The notes under the pieces were generated by a model. The model was not told the origin of the DNA and searched no databases. It saw nothing but the letters and a program-made list of their open reading frames with translations. DNA of 43,967 bases from Candidatus Poseidonia sp. (GTDB lineage Archaea > Thermoplasmatota > Poseidoniia > Poseidoniales > Poseidoniaceae), in NCBI GenBank assembly GCA_030827365.1, contig JAUREO010000011.1, positions 1-43,967 on the forward strand, given 5' to 3'. Shown here piece by piece: positions 41,557 to 43,967 of the stretch. Position 1 is the first letter of the stretch. Each line of letters starts with the position of its first letter. A program made the position numbers and the translations under genes.

Positions 41557-42677
41557 TAACTCTCCTCATTTTGAAGCAACAATGAATCGAGGTTGCGAGC
41601 AACTCTTTCAAATCTTGAAAACAAACGTTCGAGCCTATGCATCACACGTTTCGTGATGTCTATAGGTTCTCGACCAGCAAGTCTGTATCCGAGTGGAAGC
41701 CTTCCCCCAAGGAGGTTGAGCAACAACATTTGCTCTGTGGCATCTATCCCTTCAACCGCCTTTTCGACATCGTTAACTGAAAGCGATTGGGAGGAAAGTT
41801 TCGCAAGAATGTCGTTTTGTTGTTCACTTGACAAAATGCGTTGAAATCCACCCTTCTTGAGCAACCAATCTTCACCTCTTTTCTGATATTGGCTGGTCAT
41901 AGCTGCCCAAAGCGATACAGGAAGTCGATCGGTTCTTGCGACTCGCTCAACCATGCCACTGCTTCTGAAACGTTCCATGATTCTGCCCAATCGAGCTTTT
42001 TGACCTCCGAACATTTCATGCGCTTCATCAATGGAAAGCGGCTCATTTCGTTCAAGCATGCATCGGAAAATCGAAGATGAAACTGAGCCTTTGACCAGTT
42101 CTTTTCCAGGCCGCTCTCCTAGCAAACCAAAGTCACCCATCCATTGACATAATTCGTCAGCACCTGATTCCGTTGAGAGTGGTCTCATGTCACATAATCC
42201 AATCGAAAACAACGCATGTTCATCTTCCGGGAGTTCGAGCGGCAATGATTGTGGGTCTCGTGACCATAATCCTTGGAGTGTTTGAAGTCGTTGTTTCGCA
42301 AGCAGTGAACAGTTGGAGATGAAAAATTGTAATGCGTTGACAAGACTTCCGCCCCGAACGTAGTACTTTCTCCACCCTTTGTCTTCGGTACTAAATCCGA
42401 TGATGCCTGCTTCAACGAGTCGCTTGAGATGATGATTGAGTGAGGCTGATGTGAGTCCCAATTCTTCGGCAAGCATTTGTGAGTCCCAGCCATGTTGTGG
42501 GTGGGCAAACAGATACTCTTTGAGCAATCGATGAACAGGCCCTGCTCGACCTTTGTCAACGGTATCTTCCCCCCGTTTTCGGACAAGGGAGAGTGTATCG
42601 ATGACCCAATCGATGAGGCCATCAATATCGTTGGATTGTGCTGGAAGTGCAATTTCTGTCAATCGCACCGAAAACAT
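41556..42677 (-). CDS. Winged-helix transcriptional regulator, ArsR-like N-terminal domain
   Basis: The 373-residue protein has a winged helix-turn-helix at about residues 45-108 (GWDSQMLAEELGLTSASLNHHLKRLVEAGIIG, then a wing with GWRKYYVRGG). The rest is mostly helical and seems to hold a second, weaker helix-turn-helix around 205-245 (PLSIDEAHEMFGGQKARLGRIMERFRSSGMV). No ligand domain or metal motif is recognised. A perfect inverted repeat (42680-42700) lies two bases before its ATG, a natural candidate for self-regulation. Its stop overlaps the dus start, an odd pairing of a regulator with a tRNA-modification enzyme. Confidence 0.75.
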   Translation of the reverse strand: MFSVRLTEIALPAQSNDIDGLIDWVIDTLSLVRKRGEDTVDKGRAGPVHRLLKEYLFAHPQHGWDSQMLAEELGLTSASLNHHLKRLVEAGIIGFSTEDKGWRKYYVRGGSLVNALQFFISNCSLLAKQRLQTLQGLWSRDPQSLPLELPEDEHALFSIGLCDMRPLSTESGADELCQWMGDFGLLGERPGKELVKGSVSSSIFRCMLERNEPLSIDEAHEMFGGQKARLGRIMERFRSSGMVERVARTDRLPVSLWAAMTSQYQKRGEDWLLKKGGFQRILSSEQQNDILAKLSSQSLSVNDVEKAVEGIDATEQMLLLNLLGGRLPLGYRLAGREPIDITKRVMHRLERLFSRFERVARNLDSLLLQNEES

Positions 42678-42679
42678 AG

Positions 42680-42700
42680 ACCAAGGGAATGTCCCTTGGT
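42680..42700. promoter_or_regulatory. Perfect 9-bp inverted repeat at a regulator start
   Basis: ACCAAGGGA (42680-42688), ATG spacer, TCCCTTGGT (42692-42700): all nine base pairs match. On the minus strand the repeat ends two bases before the start codon of the regulator at 42677 and begins 35 bases after the stop of the gene at 42735. It is either an operator covering the start region or a strong RNA hairpin ending the upstream transcript or blocking initiation. Confidence 0.55.
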
Positions 42701-42734
42701 CTTTGAATCCTACGCATTATTTGTCGCTCAAGCG

Positions 42735-43412
42735 TCATATTCTGTCTTCTTCGTAACGGTCGTCATAGGCTTCGTAATCGATTGGACTCTGTCCTGACCA
42801 ACGAATGGATAAATCGATGTGTGGCATAATTTCGAGAACATCTTCTCTCAAAATGCCTCGTCGTCGCAACACCTTGACTGCCGAGTGTACTGTTGCCCTG
42901 GTCCTTCCTAATCGCCTAGCAAGTTGAGCCTGTGACCTAGGAACGCCGTCCAACTCAATGCTTTCGAGAATTGATTTTTGAACAGTAGAGAGGCCGATAG
43001 GAAGGGATCCAGCAGCCCGTTCTGCACCGACTTGCCTTCCTCTCAATTCTTCAATTTGACTTGGCATACCTGCAAAGTAGCATGTCCGTCCGTTGACCGG
43101 AACGACTGTGATGGATTTTTGTTGTTGCAAAACATCGAGATGGTGACGCAATGTGCCATTTGCAGAGTTCAAAACAGATTGGAGTTCCCTATAACACAAT
43201 CCAGGATATTCGTCTAGCACTCGAAGGATTCTTCGCCTCTGTGGATGTTCTGATGATGGAAAACGTGTTGAGATGCTCCCAATGGCCATCGCCCCCACAG
43301 CCCCTGCGGCGGTGATGAATCCACTTGCGATGTTGACCACGCTGCTCGTGGCACCAGCAAAACCTGCCGCTACCCATGGTCGCTGTCGCATCCACTGAGA
43401 GAGTAGTGGCAT
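42735..43412 (-). CDS. Membrane-associated protein with two winged-helix domains
   Basis: The 225-residue protein starts with a basic stretch and then a long Ala/Gly/Val-rich hydrophobic segment (about residues 13-46) that could form one long or two short membrane helices. Two DNA-binding winged helices follow: about 56-115 (RRRILRVLDEYPGLCYRELQSVLNSANGTLRHHLDVL) and about 138-190 (LSTVQKSILESIELDGVPRSQAQLARRLGRTRATVHSAVKVLRRRGIL). The tail is acidic. This resembles the archaeal class of regulators with an N-terminal membrane part and duplicated helix-turn-helix units. It is likely a membrane-tethered transcription factor, but the signal it senses is unknown. Confidence 0.72.
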   Translation of the reverse strand: MPLLSQWMRQRPWVAAGFAGATSSVVNIASGFITAAGAVGAMAIGSISTRFPSSEHPQRRRILRVLDEYPGLCYRELQSVLNSANGTLRHHLDVLQQQKSITVVPVNGRTCYFAGMPSQIEELRGRQVGAERAAGSLPIGLSTVQKSILESIELDGVPRSQAQLARRLGRTRATVHSAVKVLRRRGILREDVLEIMPHIDLSIRWSGQSPIDYEAYDDRYEEDRI

Positions 43413-43457
43413 GAGCTGAAATCAAAGGTGACCTATGTTAAATCATCGCCTTCTTGT

Positions 43458-43946
43458 TCACTGTTCAGCATTCATCACTGAACCTTGTCGAATTTTCAAA
43501 TGAGCCACAAGAGGAGAAAGCAACCGTCCGCAATTGATTCCATGGTCACTGAGTTGGTAATGAACACGAATTGGGGGGCCATCGTCGACAATTCGTTCGA
43601 CCAAATCTTCACTCATGAGAAATTGCAATTTATCGGAGAGCGTTCTTGATGAAATTCCGGACAAAAGGACCTTCAATTCATTGAATCGCATCGTTTTTGC
43701 AATGTACAATGTAGATAAAATTTCAATGGTCCATCGTGACCCAAAGACATTCAATGCTTCGACAGCAGCTTGAACTTCCCATTCGACGGAGTGGTCTTTG
43801 CCAATCGAGTGTTTGGCCAATTCTTGACGAATTTCTCCACCGAATTCGACGGTTTTATTGATTAAATGGTCGATCCTCTCAAATGATTCAGATTGTAGGA
43901 GAAGTGGAGGGTCAGGCATTGGAACATGATCGCGTAGTGTTTGCAA
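43458..43946 (-). CDS. HxlR-family winged-helix regulator, start possibly outside window
   Basis: The product has at least 162 residues. Its C-terminal part (about 65-150) is the HxlR/DUF24 winged helix: ALNVFGSRWTIEILSTLY, MRFNELKVLLSGISSRTLSDKLQFLMSEDLVER and VHYQLSDHG match the family order. The usual cysteine near the N-terminus of the domain (as in redox-sensing members) is absent, with Leu-Asn at that place. The N-terminal 60 residues are an extension. The first in-frame start inside the window is TTG 43946; the frame stays open to the window edge, so the true start may lie beyond it. It is the third regulator in a row on this strand. Confidence 0.82.
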   Translation of the reverse strand: MQTLRDHVPMPDPPLLLQSESFERIDHLINKTVEFGGEIRQELAKHSIGKDHSVEWEVQAAVEALNVFGSRWTIEILSTLYIAKTMRFNELKVLLSGISSRTLSDKLQFLMSEDLVERIVDDGPPIRVHYQLSDHGINCGRLLSPLVAHLKIRQGSVMNAEQ

Positions 43947-43967
43947 TATTTGATTGCTTTCATTATT

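Overview
The window looks like a chromosomal piece of a planktonic archaeon of the Thermoplasmatota, most like Marine Group II (Poseidoniales). That placement is inferred from gene content, not from a marker tree. Archaeal signals seen directly are ribosomal protein L15e, archaeal-type S2, aIF1A, a RIO-family kinase, a Dim2/Pno1-type KH protein, RNase Z, a PRC-barrel protein, an 11-type complex I operon without NuoE/F/G, and very large secreted proteins with CARDB/PKD-like repeats. Coding density is very high: no gap between genes reaches 300 bases (the longest are about 140-150), and there is no rRNA, tRNA, CRISPR array or insertion sequence that I can support. Many starts follow the pattern GGTGA, four to five bases, then the start codon; I used it to correct several starts.

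Layout. Positions 1-2982 hold housekeeping genes: the 3' end of a small membrane protein, a rhodanese, L15e, a PRC-barrel protein and RNase Z. Positions 3029-18444 are an envelope/exoprotein block of five genes: a PKD-type membrane-anchored protein with a zinc-ribbon tail, a 1555-residue orphan secreted protein translationally coupled to a small membrane protein, a giant subtilisin-like protease with a membrane anchor and a cytoplasmic zinc finger, and a NEW3/CARDB-type surface protein. Positions 18549-30710 are one compact respiratory complex I operon, nuoABCDHIJ1J2KLMN, with junctions that overlap or are a few bases long. Positions 30783-33195 hold aIF1A, the RIO kinase and, convergent, the Dim2-like KH protein. 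Positions 33221-38636 hold two more exoproteins, transcribed divergently, and a lipoprotein. Positions 38633-43967 hold a membrane-embedded Cas4/RecB-like nuclease, ribosomal protein S2, a Dus-type dihydrouridine synthase and three winged-helix regulators.

Most striking observations. (1) NuoL carries a roughly 130-residue insertion containing two canonical EF-hand calcium loops bracketed by histidine-rich segments; NuoH and NuoI in the same operon also carry sizeable insertions, so this complex I has lineage-specific additions in its pumping arm, quinone-site loop and ferredoxin arm. (2) A Cas4-like nuclease is interrupted by four membrane helices, has Asn where the family's metal-binding Asp is expected, and lies far from any CRISPR. 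(3) Three exoproteins share one architecture: signal peptide, extracellular repeats, one helix, and an intracellular acidic/Gln-rich tail with zinc fingers. (4) aIF1A has a roughly 100-residue acidic tail with repeated D-D-L/M-F motifs. (5) All three convergent gene pairs abut or overlap at their stop codons. (6) Perfect inverted repeats sit directly against two start codons.
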